Shown: piece by piece, positions 1-9,771 of the stretch | How the letters are laid out: each line of letters starts with the position of its first letter | Numbering within the stretch: the stretch's first letter is position 1 | Source of the DNA: Molanna angustata | Lineage: Eukaryota; Arthropoda; Insecta; Trichoptera; Molannidae | DNA: 64,000 nucleotides | Direction: 5' to 3' | NCBI GenBank assembly: GCA_963576475.1 | Contig: OY754982.1 | Span: 2,004,409-2,068,408 of the forward strand | Made by a program: the position numbers and the translations under genes | Notes under the pieces: model-generated | What the model was told of the DNA's origin: nothing | Database searches by the model: none | Seen by the model: only the letters and a program-made list of their open reading frames with translations

Positions 1-727
1 TAATTTAAAAATGTTTTTTTCTTTATGGCGACGTGCGAAATGCATTGTATTAGATTACTTTATGACAATAAACCCGCCTTTATGCACTTGTTGTACATAA
101 TTTGGGGGTAGGTTACGGCCATGGGGAACTAACCAGTAAAGTTGGGGGTGGCCTCAGCCCCATCGTAGAATTCTGGGCAAAGGTTCGGTGCCCCCTTCAA
201 TTCTTACCTATGGAAGAGCCGGGCAGACGCCCTAATGTCTTACTCGACGGTCACTCGTCAAACGCGGCGTCAATTCTCCAACATGAGCAATAAGGAGTGG
301 GGGGAGCTCCCCGTCAGCGGCATGTCCGTGCTTGATCCAAGTTTGATTCAGCGGGGCCCCACGTTTGAGGTTGGCCTCTTTTGGGTAGTGGTATTAAATA
401 TGCTTGAGGATAGTTCTTGTGTCTTCCGACGAGCAGCCGCTCCGAGGAAAAACACGACTTTTATACCGTCCCCAATGGGGTGCGGTAAGAGACTGCGAAT
501 ATCCTCTAAAATGTACCTACATAAATTAGAGTAAATGTATTATTATGAACATTTAAAAAAAGGATACAGAAGATATCATGGCAATAAAAAGTACAATATA
601 AGATACTTATCCTCCCCGAAAAGAAGGAAACCCTGTCCTGAGTTCAGGGTCGTGTTCACAATTAACGCAGAGTGCACTTAGTGACTCTCTATGCCGTTCA
701 TAATGACCGGAAACAGACGCTCGAAAG
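1..727. other. Unassigned segment, GC-richer between about 95 and 530
   Basis: No recognisable gene. The part at roughly 95-530 is clearly richer in G and C than its surroundings and has two short overlapping open frames (102-293 and 235-534). Neither shows a motif I know. The composition contrast suggests a transposon fragment or an old exon-like remnant, but no terminal repeats are visible. Confidence 0.3.
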
Positions 728-880
728 ACAGAGGGAAGTGTGAGAAGCTTGATCAACAGACGAACATGTATAAAATGAGGCATGAATGTTGATGAGGCGA
801 TGGATACGTGTCAAGATAGAATAATGTGACGTTCGGTCATATCTGCCTACCCCGCGAGGGACATGGTATGTACCTATGTA
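728..880 (+). mobile_element. RTE-like retrotransposon 3' end, decayed fragment
   Basis: About 150 bp match the 3' end of the better copy at 11170-11620, including the stretch for the terminal 'SAYP.RDM' peptide. Several substitutions and small indels break the frame, so it is a relic. It ends close to a short tatgtac-type tail like those of its relatives at 9028 and 11606. Confidence 0.6.
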
Positions 881-1487
881 TCATCAAAATAGTAACACCG
901 AATCAAAATACTAATTCAAGAAATCTTTCATAATACTCTTCATACAAAGATCTATGACTGTATACGAGTGTAAATTTTCTATTTACACTGTTTTTATTTT
1001 CACCACGGTACCGAGATAACTATTCTTGAGAGCTCCACGAGCTGTATATTTTTTTGTTGATGTCCTTAATCGTGTTATGATTTTAGTTTCAATTCGATCT
1101 CGTCAAAGATTGGCAAGTGTTGTGAAATGTACATTTTTATTAAAAACAAAAAAAAATAGTAAATATTAGAAAAATTAACAAGATAAAGTTATCTTTATAT
1201 TATTATTTTTTATTTTATTTGTAAGACTTTTTGTCATACTCATAATGTGCTCTTTTGTTAATCTACTCTTCAGTATTCCGTTGTGTCAATTAAAACGCCA
1301 TTTTTCATAAAAATAGAAAATGTATTTTATGACAAATGTCACTTGTAGTATACTCTAATTACAGGAGTTCTTTAGAAAAATGTAAGTAAAAGATGAGGTC
1401 CCGTAAACAGCATTCTCGCCTTACATATTTCTTAAATAACTCCCATAATACGACCCTAAGCTACAGTGTCTAAAGACGCTTCACTAA
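881..1487. other. AT-rich spacer, nothing recognised
   Basis: About 600 bp of AT-rich DNA with no open frame, tandem repeat or terminal repeat that I can support. Confidence 0.5.
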
Positions 1488-1814
1488 CAGGGCCGGATCA
1501 ACGAACAAAATTTTTAACAAGCGCCCTGCTTAAATAGGTTGTACCTATTAAAAAGGAGCCTTCTTTTTTTATTGATATGAAATTAAAATAACTAGAACTT
1601 TGCGTCGAAAAAATAAATTTCAATAAATATTGTATATTTTTTTTAACTAAAAATAATTCACTTTTCAATACATATTTTCAAAGATAAGTATATAAATAAT
1701 TTAAACCTAAACGAATCTCTTAGTATAATCGTTGCGCGATTTTTATAATGTGATTCGCTTTTATTTATGATGTTTTTTAGATACAATATTTTTTAAAATG
1801 CCAATATCATTTTT

Positions 1815-2185
1815 CAGTTAAATGTGCATACCGATGTTTTACTTATTTTTTACGGTGCCACTATTTTTACGACCGGAATTGGCGGGAAAAGCGTTTTCCC
1901 GCCAAAAAGTGTCTATTTACACGACAAATTTTCTGACGTCTATGTTTTTAGGTCATTTATAACCATAGAAAGCGCAGATAAATCAAAATACAAAAATATT
2001 TACCTTTATCATTTTTTCAATTGTCATAAAAATGCATCATGGAAACCAACTTGAAGAAAAAATAAATAATATTGGCATCTTATTACATTTGCTTAATTTT
2101 ATAAATCATTTTTTCATCGAGATCTACAATTATAACAAAGTATAAACAAAGGTAAATATTTTTATAACTTGATTTATCTGCGTTT
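1815..2185 (+). repeat. Dispersed segment shared with 40510-40690 and, inverted, 41390-41505
   Basis: The stretch around 'agcgcagataaatcaa' and the following 150 bp recur in direct orientation near 40525-40690. The part at 1830-1940, with ggcgggaaa and cccgccaaaaagtgt, recurs inverted at 41390-41505. The segment also folds on itself: the gcgcagataaatcaa stretch near 1970 pairs with ttgatttatctgcg near 2170. It is probably internal sequence of a DNA transposon family also present at 40285-41740. Confidence 0.55.
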
Positions 2186-2235
2186 TCTGTGGTTATTTTT
2201 GGTTTTCGTCTTTGTGTTTCCTTATCTTTCTTTTG

Positions 2236-2610
<375 letters not shown>

Positions 2611-2671
2611 GGCGCCCTCAAGTATATCAATTGGTATATTATCCTTTTAATATACGGCAGATCTGGCCCTG

Positions 2672-3194
2672 AATAAAAAAATGGTGTTTAAAATGTGTTC
2701 ATGCGCGTAATTTAGTAAATATAAGTATTTTTCATTAATTCAAAACAAATCTCACCTCGAATATAAAAAAAAACACACACAAAATGTTTGTTCATGACGA
2801 TATTGACGGATGACATAATATGAAAACAGGACGAACAAATTGCAATTTTGTCATATTATTGAGTCGCCATCACAATAGCTTTTATTACCTCTATGAATTA
2901 ACATTATGTATGTATACCATTTATGTTATAATTAATAATTTTTAAGGTATTTTTAATGATTTCGAGAAGTTTTGGTTGTGTAATAATGTGTTAGTAATAT
3001 TAAAAAAAACAGTTATATATATTTTTCCTTACGATTGCATTTTCGCGCAGCGATTCGCGCAATATGTGAACGAGAAAAACTAAAGTTACGAAAACTAAGC
3101 TAACAGTACAGAAAAAAGTACTGCATGTTTCTTTTTTTATTCATAATTAAATCTCAGTCTCAAATCATGAATGTATGTTACATTTTCTATTTAT
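2672..3194. other. AT-rich spacer, nothing recognised
   Basis: No coding or repeat structure that I can support. Confidence 0.5.
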
Positions 3195-3362
3195 ATTGTT
3201 GACTGCCTTAGCTCAAGTGGTAATCCATCTAGCCTCGTCGCCTGCTTTCCGGGTTCAATTCCCGGTAAGGGAGAATTCATTTATTTTTGCTCACGCAAGG
3301 CTTGCTTTTTTATCTTTATGGAGACACTGGTTTGTTGGAATAAATTGCCTTTATTAAGTTTT
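3195..3362 (+). mobile_element. tRNA-derived SINE
   Basis: The head looks like a tRNA, with an A-box-like TAGCTCAAGTGG (about 3209) and a B-box-like GGTTCAATTCC (about 3251). These are RNA polymerase III internal promoter elements. The body after it (cttgctt... gagacactggttt... aattgcc) matches the SINE copies at 5365, 48465 and, inverted, 23290. The tRNA-unrelated body and the dispersed copies make a SINE more likely than a functional tRNA gene. Confidence 0.75.
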
Positions 3363-3689
3363 TCAAAAAAAAAAATATATATAAATTGCAGTACTAAAGT
3401 TTTTTTGTGTTTTTTTGTTGTATATATTGGTCATGTCCACTAACTTGATAAACATTTTTTTTTATTTTAATTATTTTACTTTATGTTCAATAATGTGTAC
3501 AATGGTGGGTTTAGTGCCATAAGGTGATTTCTTCCAACCAAGTAGGTATATTAAATTTATATTAAAAACAAATACGTAAAATTATTAATACTCCTGACAC
3601 TGATATATTTTTTTATTAAAAATATTATTTTTATTTATTTCACTACGAATTCCGATCTATAATAATATATTATATTATCCTTTTTTTCA

Positions 3690-3802
3690 CACAATCCTTG
3701 CTTCTCTGGGGGTGGAAACACTGGTCAGTTGGAATTAATTACCTTTTGGCTTTGAGCTCCCCACATGCACAGGTTATAAGGAAGTGTTCAAACAGACCTA
3801 TT
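3690..3802 (+). mobile_element. SINE, 3' portion only
   Basis: Matches the body and 3' end of the same SINE family (cttgcttctctggg, ggaaacactggt, gcacaggtt, aaggaagtgttc). The tRNA-like head is missing, so this is a 5'-truncated copy. Confidence 0.7.
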
Positions 3803-4250
3803 TTGTGTGTCAATCAGTTAAATGTTTGTCATGCTCGACGTTAAAACACATTTTTATGACCATGAAAATGACAAGTTTCCGCGTAACTTAGGCCATCTTC
3901 AGACGTTTCAAAATCGTTTTTACGTTTCTCATAATATTATAAACATCTAACCTTATCATACTTGTAAACTACATTTTTTTAACGTTAGTATATAAATAAG
4001 TTTAAAATACTGTTGTACATATATATTTGATTATGTTTTATGTTAAAAAATAATGTAAAAAAAATATTTTTAGTATTGGGTTCAATTTTGAAAATGTACT
4101 AAAATTTTAATGAAATTTCAAATTTAATCATATTATTGTGTATTTTTTGGTATTCTGAAGATGAATAAAATAAAGGTTTAATAAGATTTAAATAACTAAA
4201 GAACATCACTGTATATAAAATGGATGAAGTTTATATACAGTTATGTTCTT
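3803..4250. other. AT-rich spacer, nothing recognised
   Basis: About 450 bp with no supported gene or repeat. Confidence 0.5.
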
Positions 4251-4480
4251 GAAGTTACGTGTTAGGAAGGGTAACTATACTTATAGGCATATAACGCTAA
4301 ATCTAGTGACTGAAAACATGATATACTATAACTGCCTAATGCACTATGAAGTTACGTGTTAGTAAGGGTAACTATACTTGTAGGCATATAACGCTAAATA
4401 TAGTGACTGAAAACATGATATATTAATACCGCCTTATGCACTATGAAGCTACGTGCTAGTAAGGGTTACTATCGCATACA
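4251..4480. repeat. 97-bp tandem repeat, about 2.4 copies
   Basis: The start 'gaagttacgtgttag' recurs at 4251 and 4348, and as the variant gaagctacgtgctag at 4445. This gives an exact 97-bp period with a partial third copy. The copies differ at several sites. No coding capacity is seen. Confidence 0.9.
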
Positions 4481-4854
4481 TTAAAAAGGATTTATACGTG
4501 ATTTAAATTATCGGAAACCCAAATTTTGTTGATCTGTTGTTGCATATTAATAACTAACCTGACCATCACGAACGCTCACATCGATTTTAATATACGACAA
4601 ATAGTAATGGAGTAATTTTAATAAAAATGTTGTATAAAGGATATTTTTAATAACTTAAACCTCAACACCCTAATTTGAAATTTGATTTGAATGACAAATT
4701 TTAATTCGTCTTCAGAATTGAACCCACTGTGTATATAAAGTAAATAGTTTTTTTATAAAATTCATTGGTTTCATTTTTGTTACCTATAATGCCGTATTGT
4801 TCAAACTGTGGTACATATTTTTTAATTTTATGACAAACTTTTTAAAATCTCAAT

Positions 4855-5035
4855 ACTCAAGTTGGGATATTATAGAAGAACCGGGAACTCAAGGCACCTA
4901 CAGGGCTTACGACGTGTCATCGGCTGGTTTACGTGATCACTTTATGCGCTTGCGCAACGTTCACCAATAATGCATTCTCATTGAGTTCCCTTATCAATGT
5001 AATTCTTGAAAGTTCTATATATTTGAATAATGTGT
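4855..5035 (+). repeat. Dispersed repeat, relative of 57490-57690 (inverted)
   Basis: About 180 bp match the minus-strand segment 57490-57690. The best conserved part, read as protein, gives QGTYRAYD, SSAGLRDHFMRLRNVHQ in both copies. Here the frame stops right after the last residue. The host element is unknown. Short related pieces with 'gaagttggaatatt' occur at 8690 and 62356. Confidence 0.6.
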
Positions 5036-5129
5036 AACAATTCACCTGAAAATAAGACATTATTACTATTGCCATATATGAAGTAACGAAGAAACCATTT
5101 TGTAACGCCATCTATTGAGAAATTGGTTT

Positions 5130-5255
5130 ATTTGTAAGCAATGAAGCCGTCTGGCTTCTGTGCGGACTAACCGGGTTCGAAACCCAGCAGAGTAAAAAAT
5201 ATTTTAAATTGTTTATCACGCAGTTCTTGCTTCTGGACTGGAATTCGAGGGGTTT
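5130..5255 (+). mobile_element. SINE fragment
   Basis: Contains 'ggcttctgtgcggac', a B-box-like GGTTCGAAACC and the cttgcttctgg body motif of the SINE family. The tRNA-like head is incomplete. Confidence 0.6.
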
Positions 5256-5361
5256 TTCTTAAGTAATGAATGTACTGCATAAGACAGGATGGAGGAGGCC
5301 AAGGCTATAGAGTCAAATGGAGGAGAAGAAGTAGAAACATATATTTATTAATATATGCTTC

Positions 5362-5552
5362 TCCGACCTCCGTGGCACAGTTGCTAAGCAGCTTGGTTTC
5401 TGTGCGGACGTCCTGGGTTCGATCCCCAGCAAAAGAAGAAATTTATTTAAATTAATTTCTCGCGCAAATATTGCTTCTCTGGGCTTGACACGCTGGTAAG
5501 TCTGAAGAAATTGCCATAAGGCAATAAACTCGCCACTTGCACAGGATGCAAA
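5362..5552 (+). mobile_element. tRNA-derived SINE, nearly complete
   Basis: Head with TGGCACAGTTGCTAAGCA (A-box region) and GGTTCGATCCC (B box), then the family body: cttgcttctctgggctt, cgctggtaagtc, gaaattgccat, gccacttgcacaggatgca. It is the closest match to the copy at 48465-48672. Confidence 0.8.
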
Positions 5553-5643
5553 AAATTGTTTATTATTAATACTAGTGATCGCTCAGAGGTCAACATTCGT
5601 AATTCGACCGTAATTCATATTTTTTTATGTTTGATAAGTCATT

Positions 5644-5826
5644 GGACCTGAGGGACAAGTCTTGTCAAACAGTGGAATGATTACCCATATCATGGATATA
5701 ATTATTATATGGAGTTCTATAATTTCTTTAGATGTCATAGAACTCCATATGAAAATTATATCCATGATATGGGTAATCACGAGGGTTTTGATTTCGCCGG
5801 TTGGACCAGACTTGCCCCTCTGGTCT
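5644..5826. mobile_element. Hairpin MITE, copy 1 (family partner at 60770)
   Basis: A long palindrome. The central arms 'ttacccatatcatggata' and its inverse flank a short loop. The outer arms carry GGGACAAGTCTTGTC on the left and, inverted, GGGGCAAGTCTGGTC on the right. The same termini and the same inner arm occur at 60770-60937, which defines a small non-autonomous family. No coding sequence. The superfamily is not assigned. Confidence 0.8.
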
Positions 5827-6079
5827 TGCATTTCATTCAAACATACTTACGAATTTAAATTTTAATTCTTTGTAACAATAACGCAGGTAACAACAGATGG
5901 CTTACACTCTACATTCAAATCGGATGCCAAATTACGAATTTTCGCTAAGAACCTACCTATCTATGTACCTGTCACGTGCGTAAATTCAAATTATCTACTA
6001 TTACGATTAAAACATACCTACCTACCGCATTATTCTTCATTATAAAAGTAGGTTCTAAGCGAGTAATTAAAAACAGGAG
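5827..6079. other. AT-rich spacer
   Basis: No supported feature. Confidence 0.4.
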
Positions 6080-6535
6080 TTGGCCCAGGACAGAACATAC
6101 TGAGACACCACCACACTGGGAGCAGACGTAGAGTGATGATGATGACCAAGAGAGTGGACTATAAGGTATGCCTGATGGTGTTTAAAGCTCTGAACGACTT
6201 GGCTCCACAATACATTCAGGAATTGTGCCAGAGGAGTGTTCCATCGGGGAGGCAGCTTACGCTGAGATCGTCTGAATCACAGAGTACCAACTCTTTAAAA
6301 GAATTGGACAGAGTCAATAAGGCGGCTTACTGTGATCGCGGTTTTAGTGTGAACGGGCCTTTAAAATGGAATAAATTGCCTCTTGACATACGTGGAGCTC
6401 AGAGCATTGACACCTTCGGTAGACTTCTTAAAACTGCCTTGTTTCGTAGAGCCAACAAATAAGCTACAGCGCCCTTGGAGTGATCTTGTATCACTAAACG
6501 GCGCTTTATAAATTTTTATTATTATTATTATTAAG
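6080..6535 (+). mobile_element. L2/CR1-like non-LTR retrotransposon, 3' end
   Basis: The open frame 6133-6462 (109 residues) is the C-terminal tail of an L2-type reverse-transcriptase polyprotein. It has the conserved order 'VFKALNDLAPQYIQEL', RSS, 'GFSVNGPLKWNKLPLDIR', then LLKTALF. It lacks the endonuclease and polymerase, so it is 5'-truncated. After the stop comes a short 3' UTR with 'cactaaacggcgctttata' and an ATT-rich tail, as in L2 elements. Related pieces lie at 7640-7765 (minus) and 7945-7985. Confidence 0.8.
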
Positions 6536-6661
6536 AACATTTTATTTATTTATTTGTTTAATTTATGACAGACCAGAGTGCAAGCAAAAACAAAAGAATT
6601 TAGAAATAAAGGAGACATTTAAAAACAAAAGAATTTATATTATTATATTAAAATATATTCA

Positions 6662-6940
6662 AGGTTTCTTCTATTCTTTTGACTGCTTATTCTTGATGTA
6701 ATTTCATTATCACTTATTTAAAATTACTTAAAAATAAGTAAAAAAACAACTTTTTTCCACTAATTTAAAAATATTGACCACTGATACGTTTCGCTTAAAG
6801 AGCATCTACTGAATGGTGGGATTTTCCATTCAGTAGATGCTCTCTGAGCGAAACGCGTCAGTGGTCAATATTTTAAAATTAGTGGCAAAAAGTTAAAAAT
6901 ATGCGTTTTACTTATTTTTAAGTAATTTTATGTAAGTAAT
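6662..6940. mobile_element. Hairpin MITE, copy 1 (family partner at 23459)
   Basis: The arms 'gagcatctactgaatgg' and inverse, 'attgaccactga' and inverse, and ttacttaaaaataagta and inverse form an almost perfect palindrome with a tiny loop near 6815. The left flank (gactgct.. ttcttgatg.. attatca) is shared with the copy at 23459. Non-coding. Confidence 0.85.
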
Positions 6941-7639
6941 CTTCAAGGATGATTGAGTGATAACTTTATGCGGCAAACTACTTCACGACCCTCATTTCTC
7001 TCTTTGTCCTTCCTACCCCTTCATCTCCAATCAAACAAAATCCTCTACACACGACTATATTTCATTACTTATTTTCATTATTTTTTTATCTTGATAGGTT
7101 TTGCACCTTTTTGGATTTGTTTTATTATATATACAGAATTATTACTTTACAAAGTGGAGTGAATGTACTTTACAAATCAGTCAAATTTAACAAGTCCATT
7201 TTCTTTTTCTTTTGAATTCATTATTATTCAGTTGCCAGTCTCAAATCTGTTTCAACTTGATTAAACCACACCACCCTATTGTACGTGTATAAGTGATGTG
7301 TAAAACCTGTACAAGTACATTCACTAAACCCTTAATTTTTATTTTTCATTTCTTTGTTTTTAGATTTTTTTATATAAATAAATACTTAGGTACACATAGA
7401 ATGAACAGAAAATATCTACTTATGACAATCATCAGAACAGTCATATTCAAACCGGTTAAGAAAAACATTACGAGAAATATCTTTAAAAAATCCTACAAAG
7501 ATAATAAAGATTGATAGGTCTATTTGGAGGAGTGATAAAGGGTTAGATTTGCAGAAGGCGTCCTCATCGAAAGTATCTGGAACATGAATTGAAGGTACCT
7601 ATTATACAAGTTGAAGACCTAGCGAAGTGAAGGAAGAGA
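6941..7639. other. AT-rich spacer, nothing recognised
   Basis: Two short frames (6953-7162, 7293-7514) are hydrophobic or low-complexity and show no motif. I see no repeat structure. Confidence 0.4.
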
Positions 7640-7765
7640 TACATCACTCTGCTGTTAATCCAGATGATCTCAATATAAGCTTCCTTCCTGATGGAACATT
7701 CTTTTGACACAGTTCTTGAATGTAGTGTGGAGCCAAGTCATTCAGAACCTTAAACACCATGGGCC
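7640..7765 (-). mobile_element. L2/CR1-like fragment, minus strand
   Basis: Read on the minus strand, it matches the coding part of the 6133 copy ('MVFKVLNDLAPHYIQEL', then the arginine-serine region). It is an internal piece with neither end. Confidence 0.75.
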
Positions 7766-7944
7766 CTACTTACTATTTAAAATACGAGTTTAATCCAATG
7801 TTAAGTCAGTTTCGGCCATACAAAAAACTGGATAAGTATCAGCTTCAACACAAATTGTAAGTAGTAAGTAAGACCACATAAGCATACTAGATGTGGACAT
7901 TTCAACCAATGTAATTCATTTATTTGATTATGATTTATGAAACA

Positions 7945-7985
7945 CCCTTGCAGTCACTAAACGGCGCTATATAAATTATTAATAG
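7945..7985 (+). mobile_element. L2/CR1-like 3' UTR scrap
   Basis: Carries 'cactaaacggcgctatata' like the 3' end at 6495. About 40 bp only. Confidence 0.5.
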
Positions 7986-8169
7986 GTAGGTATATAGGAA
8001 TAGAGAAAAAATGGATTTAGAGTCATTAATTTTTCTAACGAATACTTTTGTCGAATATAACTATATTGTTAGTAAATTTGTTTTTATTATTAAATAAATG
8101 AATTTATAAACATATATGTTCCTGGAAACTGTAAATAACAAAATAAAGAGATTACTTAAATACATTATA

Positions 8170-8583
8170 TAAATTGCACAACACCACTACATTTATCTTG
8201 GCACTAAATATTTCAGTACTCTCCCAAGCGATATAAAGTTAGTGAACAACTACAAGTTATTCAAAGGTGGAATTAAATATAAAAGATCTTGAATACCTAT
8301 ACATGTGCACGTATATACGAATAGAATTTAAATTTAACTGTATAAATGTGTACATAAAAATTTAATGTACCTAAGTATAACAATTTTATGTCCGTTATAA
8401 GAATTAGTTTAGAATAGTTTTATTTTTTTTTTCTTACTGTTATTATAATATTTATATGTTACTCTTGCCCCACACAAGTGTTAGCACTTCTAATGGGGCA
8501 ATATTTTTGAACAATTATTGTATTTAATTTTGAAATGTACTTTTATATTCTGTAATAAATAACAAAACTAAAAAAAAAAAAAT
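8170..8583 (+). mobile_element. Non-LTR retrotransposon 3' end with poly(A)
   Basis: Reads 'GTKYFSTLPSDIKLV..YKLFK' before a stop near 8290, the usual end of CR1/Jockey-type ORF2. An AT-rich 3' UTR and an A-run at about 8570-8582 follow. It is a short 5'-truncated copy. Confidence 0.6.
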
Positions 8584-8689
8584 CTGTGGTGACCTATACA
8601 TAACATTTGGATTGAATCCTGAAATTTTCCTTGGTGGGAATCAATGATATTTTTTGACAAATTAATATTTCAATAAAGACAAGGTTGGA

Positions 8690-8750
8690 ATATTAAAGGA
8701 GTACCGGAATTTCCAGATTATTCCAACTTCGTCTCAAGAGAAATTAATGA
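8690..8750. repeat. Short inverted repeat with 'gttggaatatt' arms
   Basis: 'aaggttggaatatt' on the left faces attccaacttcgtctc on the right. The same gaagttggaatatt core appears inverted at about 57665-57680, and as a close variant at 62356. Confidence 0.4.
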
Positions 8751-9027
8751 ATAAATATACCTAAGTATTGTATACCTATCAAAATTTAAAAAAGATTGAA
8801 ATCATTATAACTGTTCAGTATTATACTAGTTTCTATAAACAATCTAATTTATTAAATAACAAATAAATATAGGTATATAATTTAATTGAAGTTTGTATTT
8901 TAAAAGTTTTTAAAATAGCGACCTTTCTTATACATGTTGAGAAAGCATGCAAGTTTCATTCCGCATTTTAACACAAGTGTGAAATAAAGTAGGTAGGTAT
9001 TAATACCGTTCAGTACGCGTATTATAC

Positions 9028-9292
9028 TACATACATACATACCATCACGCCATATCCCTTACGGGGTAAGCAGAGAGAACCGAGCGCCATACTCCTCTAT
9101 TTTTGCATACATTCCTAGCTTCCTTTACATCCATGCATCGTCTCATACATGCTCGTCGATTATTCAAGCTTCTTATATTTCTTTCTTTCAAAATATCATT
9201 CACATGGTCATGCCATCCTTTTCTGGGGCGGCCCCTACTATTCACTCCATCTCTTACACCCATGTATATTTTTTTGGTCAGTCGTTCAATCT
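9028..9292 (-). mobile_element. RTE-like retrotransposon 3' end
   Basis: Minus-strand frame 9045-9263 encodes the C-terminal tail 'RGRPRKGWHDHVNDIL', then RRCMDVKEARNVC and 'WRSVLSAYPVRDMA' with its stop. It is followed on that strand by a short (TATG)n-type tail at 9028-9043. RTE-type elements have such very short 3' ends with simple-repeat tails. The copy is truncated on its 5' side near 9290 and lacks polymerase and endonuclease. Confidence 0.75.
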
Positions 9293-9298
9293 CTCAAT

Positions 9299-9356
9299 CG
9301 ATATTTATTAATCAAATAATCTCGAACAATCGAGATTATTTGATTAATAAATATCG
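9299..9356. repeat. Perfect 26-bp inverted repeat with 6-nt loop
   Basis: The arms 9299-9324 and 9331-9356 are exact reverse complements around the loop AACAAT. It lies about 240 bp upstream of the predicted start codon at 9600. It could be a tiny MITE remnant or a cruciform-forming element. No function can be claimed. Confidence 0.9.
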
Positions 9357-9454
9357 TTGACACATTTATTTAAAGTGTGTTATTAAAGTTTTCAAATATT
9401 GTTATAACTTATAACATCTGTAACACATAGGTACCTACTGCGAAAGTATGTGTG

Positions 9455-9599
9455 TGTTTCATTCCGCTAGCGCCGACGCGCGGCCGACTCGGTCTGTTCC
9501 AACGTTGCCATATTTCCTAGCGTCAGTTGTCGAAATTCCGTCGTGCCGGGAGTATTATCGACCGACTTCAAGCGGACAGCGTAATACATTATAATTGCA
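9455..9599 (+). promoter_or_regulatory. Putative core promoter and 5' UTR of the MADF-BESS gene
   Basis: The 150 bp before the start codon are locally GC- and CpG-rich in an AT-rich region. They contain TCAGT at 9523-9527, which matches the insect initiator (Inr) motif. No TATA box is seen at the right distance. Transcription start is inferred at about 9525, giving a 5' UTR of about 75 nt. Confidence 0.4.
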
Positions 9600-9771
9600 A
9601 TGGCGAAATATACTAAATTCAAGGACACGCTCACAGCCCAAGAGATTGAGGAACTAATTAATCTGGTAAAGAAGCATCCCTGCCTTTACAATTCGCACTT
9701 ACCAGAGTACAAGGACAACTTGAAAAAGGATAAGAGTTGGATTGAAATCGCTCAAAAACTGAAGAAACCAG
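9600..9771 (+). CDS. MADF-BESS gene, exon 1 (N-terminal half of MADF domain)
   Basis: Starts at ATG 9600 and encodes 57 full codons, including 'EELINLVKKHPCLYN' and 'DKSWIEIAQKL', the first two helices of a MADF domain with the conserved W. It ends in a donor, CCAG|GTATGA at 9771/9772, leaving one base of the next codon. Reading on into the intron gives only a few non-domain residues before a stop, which supports the splice. Confidence 0.8.
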
